Shown: positions 8,528 to 18,758 of the stretch, piece by piece
How the letters are laid out: each line of letters starts with the position of its first letter
How positions within the stretch are numbered: the stretch's first letter is position 1
Notes under the pieces: model-generated
Databases searched by the model: none
What the model was told of the DNA's origin: nothing
The model's input: only the letters and a program-made list of their open reading frames with translations
Program-made: the position numbers and the translations under genes
Origin: Bacteroidota bacterium
GTDB lineage: Bacteria > Bacteroidota > Ignavibacteria > Ignavibacteriales > Ignavibacteriaceae
Length of the DNA: 55,455 nucleotides
Assembly (NCBI GenBank): GCA_021813585.1
Contig: JAKAJV010000067.1
Location: 1-55,455, forward strand
Reading direction: 5' to 3'

Positions 8528-10114
8528 ATGAGGCTTTTAAAATTTCTTACACTAATAATTTTTTCAACACAATTTATTATGAGTGCACAAGAAGTAGTTG
8601 CATACTGGGGTGCAAGCCCGTACGGCTATTATGTAAAAAATATCGAAGCTGCCGGGTCGGCAAAAAAGATTACGGTATTAAATTATGCTTTCGCTGTCCC
8701 TGGCCCGGATTCAGCAGGAAATATCGTTGCAACGTTCAGGAACCCGTATCCGGTTTATGTGCAGCCCTACACTGCCGACATGAGCATTGACGGAACTGCC
8801 GACGATTCCGCTCAACAGTTAAGAGGCCAGTTTAACCAGTTAAAAAAACTGAAAGCAATGAATCCGAATTTAAAAATACTTTTGTCTATCGGCGGCTGGG
8901 GAGGGTGCACATATTTTTCCGACGCGGCGCTTACAGAAAAGTCTAGGGAAACCTTTGTGGACGACTGCATAAATAAATTCATTCTCGGCAATCTGCCGGT
9001 TATAGATTCTGCAGGCGGCATGGGTGCCGCAGCCGGTATATTTGACGGCTTTGATATCGACTGGGAATTCCCCGTTAGCGGCGGGCCCGAAGGAATGCAT
9101 TATAATCCGGAAGACAAAGAAAACTATACTAAGCTAATTAAGCAGTTCAGAAAAAAATTGGATGCAATAAGACCGGGCCTACTGCTAACCGCAGCCGTAC
9201 CGGCAGATAAACCGAACATTAACAACTTCGATATTGCCGGCGTTCAAAATTATTTAAACTGGTTCAACCTTATGACGTACGACTTCCACGGAATTTGGGA
9301 CAGTGTAACAGGGCATCATACCAACTTGCTTTCATCGCCTAACGACACTGCAGAGAGCGGCGGCAAACTCTCGTTTGATAAATCCGTAAAATATTTTCTC
9401 GATACTTTAAGAGTTAAGAATTACAAGATAGTTCCGGGCACCGCTTTTTACGGCAAGGCTTGGGGCAACGTCAATTCAACCAACGAGGGCTTGTACCAGG
9501 TTGGAAAAGATTCAGGCAGAGTTCTGAAGCCGGGAATGGGAAATTATTCAAGTATTCCCAGGATGCTCTCGGATGGGTTTAACTATTACTGGGATACCCT
9601 GGCAATGGCTCCTTTTCTTTACAACAAAGGTGAAAAAATTTTCTTTACTTTCGATGACGCGAAATCAATCTCCCTTAAAAGGCACTACGTGGATGCTTAT
9701 AAGCTACGCGGTATAATGTGCTGGGAGATCAGCGGAGACGATTCATTAGGTACCTTAATAAATACAATGTACACAGGCAGAATGCCTGAGGCCGAAGCCG
9801 GAAAAATTCAGTTGGGCAAAAGCACCCCGATAATCAGCATTACATATCCCCGCAATAAAAAGAAAGTAGCCGCCGGCACTAATCTGATTATTAACACTTA
9901 CGGTGAAGATAAAAACAATCAGATTATTAAAGTTGAATTTTACGGCGACGGACTATCGTTGGGCTATTGTACTAAAGCTCCGTTTGATTGGGCCTGGTTC
10001 AATATGCCCGTAGGCGAGCATACATTAAAAGCTATTGCAACAGACAGCTACGGGAACAAAGGTGTCTCACAAACCGTCAAGTTTGTTGCCGTAAAATCAG
10101 ATATTGAAAACTGA
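8528..10114 (+). CDS. Secreted GH18 chitinase-family glycoside hydrolase
   Basis: A 528-residue protein starting at ATG 8528 with a signal peptide (MRLLKFLTLIIFSTQFIMSA). The frame extends upstream to a TTG at 8501, but that extension would place charged residues before the signal. The GH18 catalytic motif DGFDIDWE occupies residues 173-180, with Glu180 as the acid/base, and the SIGGWGG strand motif is at about 120-126. LMTYDFHG forms another active-site strand. After the barrel comes an Ig-like domain of ~90 residues (from about 440) typical of carbohydrate-active enzymes. It ends without a T9SS tail. Hydrolysis of chitin or a related GlcNAc polymer is inferred from the intact motif. Confidence 0.92.
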   Translation: MRLLKFLTLIIFSTQFIMSAQEVVAYWGASPYGYYVKNIEAAGSAKKITVLNYAFAVPGPDSAGNIVATFRNPYPVYVQPYTADMSIDGTADDSAQQLRGQFNQLKKLKAMNPNLKILLSIGGWGGCTYFSDAALTEKSRETFVDDCINKFILGNLPVIDSAGGMGAAAGIFDGFDIDWEFPVSGGPEGMHYNPEDKENYTKLIKQFRKKLDAIRPGLLLTAAVPADKPNINNFDIAGVQNYLNWFNLMTYDFHGIWDSVTGHHTNLLSSPNDTAESGGKLSFDKSVKYFLDTLRVKNYKIVPGTAFYGKAWGNVNSTNEGLYQVGKDSGRVLKPGMGNYSSIPRMLSDGFNYYWDTLAMAPFLYNKGEKIFFTFDDAKSISLKRHYVDAYKLRGIMCWEISGDDSLGTLINTMYTGRMPEAEAGKIQLGKSTPIISITYPRNKKKVAAGTNLIINTYGEDKNNQIIKVEFYGDGLSLGYCTKAPFDWAWFNMPVGEHTLKAIATDSYGNKGVSQTVKFVAVKSDIEN

Positions 10115-10196
10115 AAAGCCTACCTTTAATAATTATCAAAGATTCAGTATTTTAAAATATAGTTATAAAAACATTAATCTAATTTCTCATATATAA

Positions 10197-12437
<2,241 letters not shown>

Positions 12438-12487
12438 AATTAGTGCATAAGTTTCTGAATTAATATTTTTATAAAAGAAGATTCACG

Positions 12488-12515
12488 CCTGCCTCTGTTT
12501 TTTGGCAGAGGCAGG
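12488..12515. terminator. Hairpin between convergent icd and histidine kinase genes
   Basis: A perfect 10 bp stem CCTGCCTCTG/CAGAGGCAGG with an 8 nt loop (12498-12505) sits between two convergent genes. The position suits a bidirectional terminator, but neither side has a clear T-run, so it may be a repeat-type hairpin. A related CCTGCC/GGCAGG hairpin is found at 23276-23290. Confidence 0.55.
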
Positions 12516-12540
12516 ATTAAGATTGGTTGCTTGAGATATA

Positions 12541-14379
12541 CTACTGAATGCCGGGCACTGAAAAGATAAATTTACTTCCCTTACCAAGCTCGCTTTCCAC
12601 GCGCAGCTTGCCGTTTTGCGCCTGCATAAACTCTTTTGATATAGCCAGACCGAGCCCCCAGCCGTGTTTGGATTTGTTGCCGACCTGAGTAAACCTCTGG
12701 AATAATTTTTCGCAGTCTTCTTTTGATATTCCCTGCCCGTTATCCTTTATAGAAAACTCAACTTCACTACCGGCTTTTCTTACCTCTATTTTAATTTCGC
12801 CTCCGCTAGGCGAGTACCTGATCGCGTTGTTCAGGATATTAATAAACACAAAAACCAGCTTTTCAAGATCGACTCTTATCTCGGGCAGATCATCTTCAAT
12901 AAATGTTTGCAGATTTATATTCTTTTCGGATGTCTGCATCATCAATGCAGTCATACCTATATCCAGTACTTCATCCGGCTTAACGGAAGAGAATTTTAAT
13001 TTAATATTCCCGGTTTCTATCTGCGAATAGTCCAGTAACTCGTTTATAACACGCGATAACCTGTTGCTTTGCTGCTTTAACGAATTAACCACTTCTTTCT
13101 GATCGCTGTTAAGCTCGCCGAATCTTTTATCATCCAGAAGTTTAAGGCTAAGGTTAATCGAAGAAAGCGGCGTCTTCAGCTCGTGCGAAACAGTTGCAAG
13201 CAGGTTGGTCTTTGCTTTATCTCTCTCCTGGAACTTTGTAATATTCCTAAGCAGGATAAGATTGCCTATAAAAGTTTCTTTCTTTTCCAACTCCGAGTAT
13301 GTAACTATTTTTTCCGTCTCAATATTAAAGAATGATTCTTTCCCGTCGCGCGCAATTCTTATCGGCTTAATTTCCGCATCGGCTTCCGCCATCTTTAAGT
13401 TTACCGATTTATATATTTCTTTTATCAAATCGTTTCGCACGGCAACATCAGTTATAATGCGATGCAGAATTTCGTCCTCTTTCAATCCCGTAATTTGAAG
13501 CACGGTATCGTTTACAAGCACTACTTCCCTATTCTCATCAATAAATATTATGCCGTCTTCAAAGCTGTGCACAACGGATTCCAGCCTCTTCTGCTCAAAC
13601 AAAAGCCTGTCTATTTGTTTCGCTTCGTAAAGCTTCAGCTTTTCCGCCATTACATTAAACGCGCTGGAAAGCTCGCCCAGTTCGTCGTTCGAAGTAACTT
13701 CCAGCTTCTGGTCGTAGTTCTGTTCGCTAATTGATTTTATTTTCTGAGTCAGTTCCTTAAGCGGCTCAACTATCTTGGAAGGAAACGTGAAAATAAAAGT
13801 AAGCGTTATAAGAATGCTTATCGCAGCCACTATTAACATATATATTATTACGGCATCGGCAGTTGTTTGCAGCCTGCCCGATTTATAAATTATCGCAGCC
13901 ATATTAACATTATAAATTCCGAAGATATTGCTGCGTACAGCCAGGTAGCCTCTATTAAAAGCCGCAATATCTGCTGCAGAAGGTTTAGCACTGCTCGCTA
14001 AAATCGAATAGGCATTCATATAGGCAGTGTATGCATTAAAAAGATTTTGAACAAACTCACCTTCTCCTTTTTCCGTAATGTTCTTCGATTCCTGATAGAG
14101 ATTCCTCTCGAAAATATTTTTTGCCCGCCGGTAATTATTTATCCCGGTTGAGTCATTAGCGTTTTCCAGTAGAATACTCCTTAGCTGGAAGTCATGCATG
14201 TCACCCAGCGACTCTATCATTTTCATCGCATAGTCTACCGAAGAGTAATTCTCGCCTATAGTCCCCTTTGACTGCTGGGCGAGCCGGTTGATAAATATTG
14301 TTCCGAGCACACTTAGCAGCAGGACGAACGCAAATAGGAATATAACTCCTATGCTTATTTTACTTTTTAATGTTTTCAT
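12541..14379 (-). CDS. HAMP-PAS sensor histidine kinase, partner of split KdpD
   Basis: A 612-residue membrane kinase. TM1 is at about 10-30, followed by an extracytoplasmic helical domain, TM2 at about 176-200, HAMP (~200-255), PAS (~265-380) and HisKA with the phospho-acceptor His399 in ATVSHELKTP. The ATPase domain has N-box NNAIRYSPSGG, G1 DNGQGI and G2 GWGLGLAISKE. Its start overlaps the KdpD-fragment gene by 20 nt, implying translational coupling. It supplies the kinase half that classical KdpD carries on the same chain. The likely partner regulator is the NtrC-type protein at 21558-22895, since no kdpE is present. That pairing is inferred from gene context. Confidence 0.88.
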   Translation of the reverse strand: MKTLKSKISIGVIFLFAFVLLLSVLGTIFINRLAQQSKGTIGENYSSVDYAMKMIESLGDMHDFQLRSILLENANDSTGINNYRRAKNIFERNLYQESKNITEKGEGEFVQNLFNAYTAYMNAYSILASSAKPSAADIAAFNRGYLAVRSNIFGIYNVNMAAIIYKSGRLQTTADAVIIYMLIVAAISILITLTFIFTFPSKIVEPLKELTQKIKSISEQNYDQKLEVTSNDELGELSSAFNVMAEKLKLYEAKQIDRLLFEQKRLESVVHSFEDGIIFIDENREVVLVNDTVLQITGLKEDEILHRIITDVAVRNDLIKEIYKSVNLKMAEADAEIKPIRIARDGKESFFNIETEKIVTYSELEKKETFIGNLILLRNITKFQERDKAKTNLLATVSHELKTPLSSINLSLKLLDDKRFGELNSDQKEVVNSLKQQSNRLSRVINELLDYSQIETGNIKLKFSSVKPDEVLDIGMTALMMQTSEKNINLQTFIEDDLPEIRVDLEKLVFVFINILNNAIRYSPSGGEIKIEVRKAGSEVEFSIKDNGQGISKEDCEKLFQRFTQVGNKSKHGWGLGLAISKEFMQAQNGKLRVESELGKGSKFIFSVPGIQ

Positions 14380-15514
14380 TTGACGACACCAGTAAAATAT
14401 CTATGTTTTCTTTTGATGTTAATGATGAAAGCTCGCGGAAAAAATTTTTCGGCTTAAGTCTGTACAGTATTGTATATTGAGGCTTGCCAATTATAATTAA
14501 TGCCGCTTCTTTTTTCTTGGCATACTCTACAATCGATTTCGCAATTTCGTTGCTGTCTATTATTTCAACCTCGGCCCCAAGCTCGGTTGCCAGCTTAAAA
14601 TTGTTTAACAGATAACGCTGAACCTTAGGGTCGATATTCTCAATCTTCTCCTTGTCCGTTCGTACATAAACCACATACCACTTTGAATTGTAAAGAGACG
14701 CAAGCCGCGAAGACCGGCGGATGAGTCTTTTCCCCGAGTCATAATTTGTGCTTAACGAAGTTACGATCGCATTTATTTTATCCCGCGAAGACAGCGGTAT
14801 CTCGCTTATAATTTTCCTTTCCACCTGTTTTGATACTTCTTTAAGCGCTAGATCCCGCAGCTGCAGAAGCTTATCGTTTTGGAAAAAATTATTCAGCGCT
14901 ACAGTCACTTTATTCTTATCATAAATCTTACCCTCTTTAAGCCTGTCAATTAATTCTTCTATCGTTAGGTCTACGTTTACAACCTCGTCGGCTGAATGGA
15001 TGATGCTGTCCGGGACTCTTTCCGTTATTTTTATGCCGGTTATTTTTTCAACCTTTTCGTTGATGCCCTCGATGTGCTGAATATTAACGGTAGTAATTAC
15101 ATTGATATTGTTATCCAGTATTTCAAGAACATCCTGCCAGCGCTTTTCGTTTCGCGAGCCGGGAACATTTGTATGTGCTAATTCATCTACAAGAACAACC
15201 TGCGGCTTTTGAAGAAGTATCGCATCGATGTCCATCTCATCAAGCTCTTTGCCTTTATAAAAAATTTTCTTTCTTCGAATGGTTGGGAGACCCTCAAGCA
15301 GCTTTGTAGTTTCTTGCCGCCCGTGTGTTTCCACAAAGCCGATGAAAACATTAATATTATCCTTTACAAGCTCGTGACCTTCAAGCAGCATGCGGTAAGT
15401 CTTTCCCACACCGGCGGCAAGCCCTAAATAAATCTTAAGCTTCCCACGGTTGGAAGCTTTAATCATCTCCAGAAATCTTCCGGCAGACGACGATATGGAA
15501 ATTTCAGAATCCAT
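14360..15514 (-). CDS. kdpD: Sensor protein KdpD, N-terminal half only (KdpD plus USP domains)
   Basis: A 384-residue cytosolic protein corresponding to the N-terminal part of classical KdpD. It has the KdpD domain with Walker A GLAAGVGKT (31-39), Walker B-like VVLVDELAHTNVPG and NIQHIEGINEKV, followed by a universal-stress-protein domain (about 250-380). The four-TM, GAF and kinase parts of E. coli KdpD (~890 residues) are absent. The kinase is encoded by the overlapping next gene. This two-gene form is common in Bacteroidota. The domain is thought to sense K+ and/or c-di-AMP through USP and regulate the partner kinase. It lies 41 bp after kdpC in the same operon. Confidence 0.92.
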   Translation of the reverse strand: MDSEISISSSAGRFLEMIKASNRGKLKIYLGLAAGVGKTYRMLLEGHELVKDNINVFIGFVETHGRQETTKLLEGLPTIRRKKIFYKGKELDEMDIDAILLQKPQVVLVDELAHTNVPGSRNEKRWQDVLEILDNNINVITTVNIQHIEGINEKVEKITGIKITERVPDSIIHSADEVVNVDLTIEELIDRLKEGKIYDKNKVTVALNNFFQNDKLLQLRDLALKEVSKQVERKIISEIPLSSRDKINAIVTSLSTNYDSGKRLIRRSSRLASLYNSKWYVVYVRTDKEKIENIDPKVQRYLLNNFKLATELGAEVEIIDSNEIAKSIVEYAKKKEAALIIIGKPQYTILYRLKPKNFFRELSSLTSKENIDILLVSSNENIKK

Positions 15515-15555
15515 TTTTCAGCCGGTTAGTAATAAAAAGTTTTTGTGCTCAAATA

Positions 15556-16125
15556 TTAATCCTTTTTCGACAAATTATCCAAAGCCAAATTCAATTTTAA
15601 AACATTTACCCGCTCCGGTCCGAACATACCAAACAATGGTTTACCGATATGTTCTTCTACTAATTTTTTCAATTCGTCTTGACTTATCCCCCGTGCCTTT
15701 GCTACTCTTGGAATTTGAATTAGTGCACCCTGGACCGAAATATCCGGATCGATGCCGCTGCCGGATGCAGTAACTAAATCAGAAGGAATCTGACTTCTTT
15801 TAATGCCGGGATTCCGTTTCATAAAATCTTTTATCCTTTGTTCAACAGTGCTAAGATAAGCTGGATTTGTCGGTCCCATGTTCGACCCGCCGCTAGCTGC
15901 AGCATTATAATCAACTGCCGAAGGCCTACCCCAAAAATATTTATTCTCGGTAAACTTCTGCCCTATGTTGGCAAAGCCGATCAGCTTTCCATCTTTATAA
16001 ATAGGAAATCCGTTTGACTGCCTTGGAAACAGTTGTCCGATTCCCCAAATGATAAGCGGAAACAGCAAACCAAACATTATCAGCGTCGTAAAGTGGAGGC
16101 CTAAAACATTTCTAAGAGATTTCAT
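15556..16125 (-). CDS. kdpC: Potassium-transporting ATPase subunit C
   Basis: KdpC of 189 residues from ATG 16125, which is preceded by AGGAA. The open frame continues upstream to 16203, but that part falls in a repeat element and the family normally begins MKSLRNVLGLHF-like. One N-terminal membrane helix (about 10-30) is followed by the periplasmic domain with FWGRPSAVDYNAAASGGSNMGPTNP, the hallmark of KdpC, and a conserved C-terminal LNLALDNL. KdpC stabilises the KdpA/KdpB complex and raises K+ affinity. Confidence 0.97.
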   Translation of the reverse strand: MKSLRNVLGLHFTTLIMFGLLFPLIIWGIGQLFPRQSNGFPIYKDGKLIGFANIGQKFTENKYFWGRPSAVDYNAAASGGSNMGPTNPAYLSTVEQRIKDFMKRNPGIKRSQIPSDLVTASGSGIDPDISVQGALIQIPRVAKARGISQDELKKLVEEHIGKPLFGMFGPERVNVLKLNLALDNLSKKD

Positions 16126-16190
16126 AATTAAATTCCTAAAATTTTTCTTGCTCAAACTGTAATTAATGCATGATACTTCACTCTGTTTCC

Positions 16191-16337
16191 GAGACTGTCC
16201 CAAAAATCTTTAGTACCACTTTGTGTCTTGGAGACTTAGTGGCTATTTCTATTTTATAAAAATGAATAACTCATCTTTGCCACCAAGGCACAAAGACTCT
16301 AAGAATCACCAAGAAAATTTACTTTTTGGACAGCCTC
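16191..16337. repeat. MITE-like insertion between kdpB and kdpC
   Basis: A ~147 bp non-coding unit with imperfect inverted ends, GAGACTGTCCCAAAAA at 16191 and the complement of GAGGCTGTCCAAAAAG ending at 16337. GAG-CTGTCC-AAAAA ends are typical of several IS families. The interior carries inverted segments such as CCACTTTGTGTCTTGG facing CCACCAAGGCACAAAG. No target duplication is evident. It separates kdpC from kdpB on the operon transcript and includes the spurious upstream extension of the kdpC frame. Confidence 0.65.
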
Positions 16338-16355
16338 TGCCTAAGGGTGAGGTTG

Positions 16356-18398
16356 TTAATGAAAGAACAACGACACTGCCATATCAATTAATTTTATTCC
16401 GATGAACGGGACAATAACTCCGCCGAAGCCGTAAATTAAAATGTTGCGTCTAAGTAATGCGCTTGCACCGATCGGCTTATACTTAACGCCCCTTAATGCA
16501 AGCGGGATAAGGGCGAGAATGATAAACGCATTGAAAATTACCGCAGATAAAATTGCCGACTGCGGTGAACCAAGCTTCATTATGTTCAATGCATTCAATG
16601 CCGGAATCGAGATTGAGAATACCGCCGGTATAATTGCAAAATATTTTGCCACATCATTTGCAATTGAAAATGTTGTAACATTGCCGCGCGTTATCAGCAA
16701 TTGCTTTCCAATCTCAATTACTTCTAGAAGCTTTGTCGGGTCGCTGTCAAGATCAACCATGTTTGCGGCTTCCTTAGCTGCTTGAGTTCCGGAGTTCATC
16801 GCTACCGCAACATCAGCCTGTGCAAGAGCAGGCGCATCGTTCGTTCCGTCGCCCATCATTGCAATCAGCTTACCTTCTCTTTGTTCTTTTAAGATATAAT
16901 TCATTTTATCTTCAGGTTTTGCCTCAGCAATGAAATCATCGACACCTGCTTTCGCGGCAATATACTTGGCGGTTAACGGATTATCGCCTGTAACCATTAC
17001 TGTCTTTACGCCCATCTTGCGCAGTCTTTCAAATCTTTCCTGGATTCCCGGCTTAATAATATCCTCAAGCTGAACGACTCCGAATAATTTTTTATTTACT
17101 GTAACGGCAAGCGGTGTGCCTCCGTTTTCAGCTATTTCTTTGACAATTGTTTCTGCCTGATTTATTACACCGTTCGTATTTACCGCATAGTTTTTTATCG
17201 CATCCCATGCACCTTTGCGCACTTGAGTTCCATCCGGCAAGTCTACTCCGCTCATTCTGGTTTCTGCCGTAAACTTTATGAACTTTGCGTCGGAAGTTCC
17301 GCCGTCTTTTATTGCTGTATTATTATTCTCAACAAGTTCAATAATAGATTTACCTTCCGGAGTTGAATCCGCAATTGAGCTCAGATAGCAAAATTTCATC
17401 AGCTCGGTTTTATCAATACCGGTTAATGGGAAAATATTTGTTGCTTTTCTATTACCTATTGTTATCGTTCCGGTTTTATCGAGAAGAACCGTATCGATGT
17501 CTCCGGCATTCTCAACAGCTTTACCGGACTTTGCAATAACATCAGCTCCCAAAGCTCTATCCATTCCCGCTATTCCGATTGCAGAAAGAAGGCCGCCGAT
17601 GGTTGTCGGAATTAAGCAGACAAATAATGAAACTAATGCAGCCACAGTTATAATAGTATGCTCATAAAATGCAAAGGGAAAAATTGTAACCGTGACAAAA
17701 AGGAAAATTAAAGTGAAGCTTGCAAGCAGCACCGTCAATGCGATTTCATTCGGCGTCTTCTGTCTTTTCGCACCTTCAACTAGATCAATCATTTTATCAA
17801 GGAATGATTCTCCTGAATTTGTTGTTACCTGGACTTTTATTCTGTCCGAAAGAACTCTTGTCCCGCCGACAACTCCGGAATGATCTGTATCGGCTTCTCT
17901 AATTACCGGTGCAGATTCGCCTGTAATTGCAGACTCATCAATCGAAGCCAAGCCTTCAATTATTTCTCCGTCTGCCGGAAGCGTATCTCCGGTTTCAGCC
18001 AAATAAATATCGCCCTTTTTCAGTTCGGATGAACTGATAATTTTTATTGATCCGTCGCTTTCAACAAACTTAGCGGGCGTATCTTCTCTTGCTTTTCTTA
18101 ACGAAGCTGCTTGAGCTCTTCCTCTTTCTTCTGCAATTGCTTCGGCAAAGTTTGCGAATAATAACGTTAGGAATAAGAGAAAAGTTATTACAAAATTATA
18201 AATGAAATTGCCCTGTCCGGAGTTTGGATTTAAAGCGGTAATGGCCGTAACAACCAGCATAATTGCGGTTCCAACCTCAACGGTAAACATTACCGGATTC
18301 TTTAGTAAATACAAAGGATTCAGCTTTTCAAATGAAGACCATACCGCCTGCTTTACAATAGTAGGATCAAATAACTTTATTGATTTTTTGTGTTTCAT
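16356..18398 (-). CDS. kdpB: Potassium-transporting P-type ATPase subunit B
   Basis: A 680-residue P-type ATPase catalytic subunit, full length. The phosphorylated Asp307 is in DKTGTITIG; the actuator motif TGES is at 159-162, with Ser162 at the position whose phosphorylation inhibits E. coli KdpB. MVTGDNPLTA and MMGDGTNDAPALA complete the P-domain. It hydrolyses ATP to drive K+ import through KdpA. GAGAAAG precedes the ATG. The gene is separated from kdpA by 360 bp of repeat sequence, unusual for this normally tight operon. Confidence 0.98.
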   Translation of the reverse strand: MKHKKSIKLFDPTIVKQAVWSSFEKLNPLYLLKNPVMFTVEVGTAIMLVVTAITALNPNSGQGNFIYNFVITFLLFLTLLFANFAEAIAEERGRAQAASLRKAREDTPAKFVESDGSIKIISSSELKKGDIYLAETGDTLPADGEIIEGLASIDESAITGESAPVIREADTDHSGVVGGTRVLSDRIKVQVTTNSGESFLDKMIDLVEGAKRQKTPNEIALTVLLASFTLIFLFVTVTIFPFAFYEHTIITVAALVSLFVCLIPTTIGGLLSAIGIAGMDRALGADVIAKSGKAVENAGDIDTVLLDKTGTITIGNRKATNIFPLTGIDKTELMKFCYLSSIADSTPEGKSIIELVENNNTAIKDGGTSDAKFIKFTAETRMSGVDLPDGTQVRKGAWDAIKNYAVNTNGVINQAETIVKEIAENGGTPLAVTVNKKLFGVVQLEDIIKPGIQERFERLRKMGVKTVMVTGDNPLTAKYIAAKAGVDDFIAEAKPEDKMNYILKEQREGKLIAMMGDGTNDAPALAQADVAVAMNSGTQAAKEAANMVDLDSDPTKLLEVIEIGKQLLITRGNVTTFSIANDVAKYFAIIPAVFSISIPALNALNIMKLGSPQSAILSAVIFNAFIILALIPLALRGVKYKPIGASALLRRNILIYGFGGVIVPFIGIKLIDMAVSLFFH

Positions 18399-18463
18399 TT
18401 CTTTCTCGATATTTTATTATCACATTTTTTATTCCAATGCAGATTATTCAAGATTATTATTTA

Positions 18464-18606
18464 CTCATGTTACGCAAAATTATAAAGCTTGAGTGTCATA
18501 CCCGCGAAAGCGGGTATCCAAGATGCGAAAATATGATAAAAAATGGATTCCCACTTTCGTGGGAATGACAATGCGGACATCAAAATGTATTCCTGCGTAA
18601 CATGAG
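18464..18606 (+). repeat. Complete 143 bp hairpin repeat between kdpA and kdpB
   Basis: The only full copy in the window. Ends are perfect inverted repeats ACTCATGTTACGC/GCGTAACATGAGT (counting one outer base), flanked by a direct repeat TTATTTA at 18457-18463 and 18607-18613 that looks like a 7 bp target duplication. Inside are two hairpins in opposite sense, ACCCGC-GAAA-GCGGGT and TTCCCAC-TTTC-GTGGGAA, an arrangement like REP/BIME units. The two other copies are at the contig ends and match it exactly over their length. No coding capacity. Confidence 0.93.
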
Positions 18607-18631
18607 TTATTTAATAAATCTCTTTTGATTT

Positions 18632-18729
18632 CTCTGTGGTTCTCGGTGCCTGCTCGGTGGAACTCTGTGTAATTTTTTAAAATATATGTAACACTGAGAA
18701 CCACGGAGGAAACACAGAGTTCCACCGAG
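18632..18729. repeat. Interleaved inverted repeat upstream of kdpB
   Basis: Two arm pairs are interleaved rather than nested. CTCTGTGGTTCTCGGTG (18632) pairs with CACTGAGAACCACGGAG (18692) with two mismatches. CTCGGTGGAACTCTGTGT (18653-18670) pairs perfectly with 18712-18729. An RNA could form one or the other stem, or a pseudoknot. It sits directly beside the 143 bp repeat, in the 360 bp gap of the kdp operon. Similar CTCTGTGG-type sequences are widespread intergenic repeats in this group. Confidence 0.8.
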
Positions 18730-18758
18730 TTGTTTCAACTTCTTATGACATGTTGAAC

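Noticed and set aside
18480-18725. Minus-strand 81-codon ORF between kdpA and kdpB
   Set aside because: It lies wholly inside the 143 bp repeat and the interleaved inverted repeat; the open frame is a by-product.
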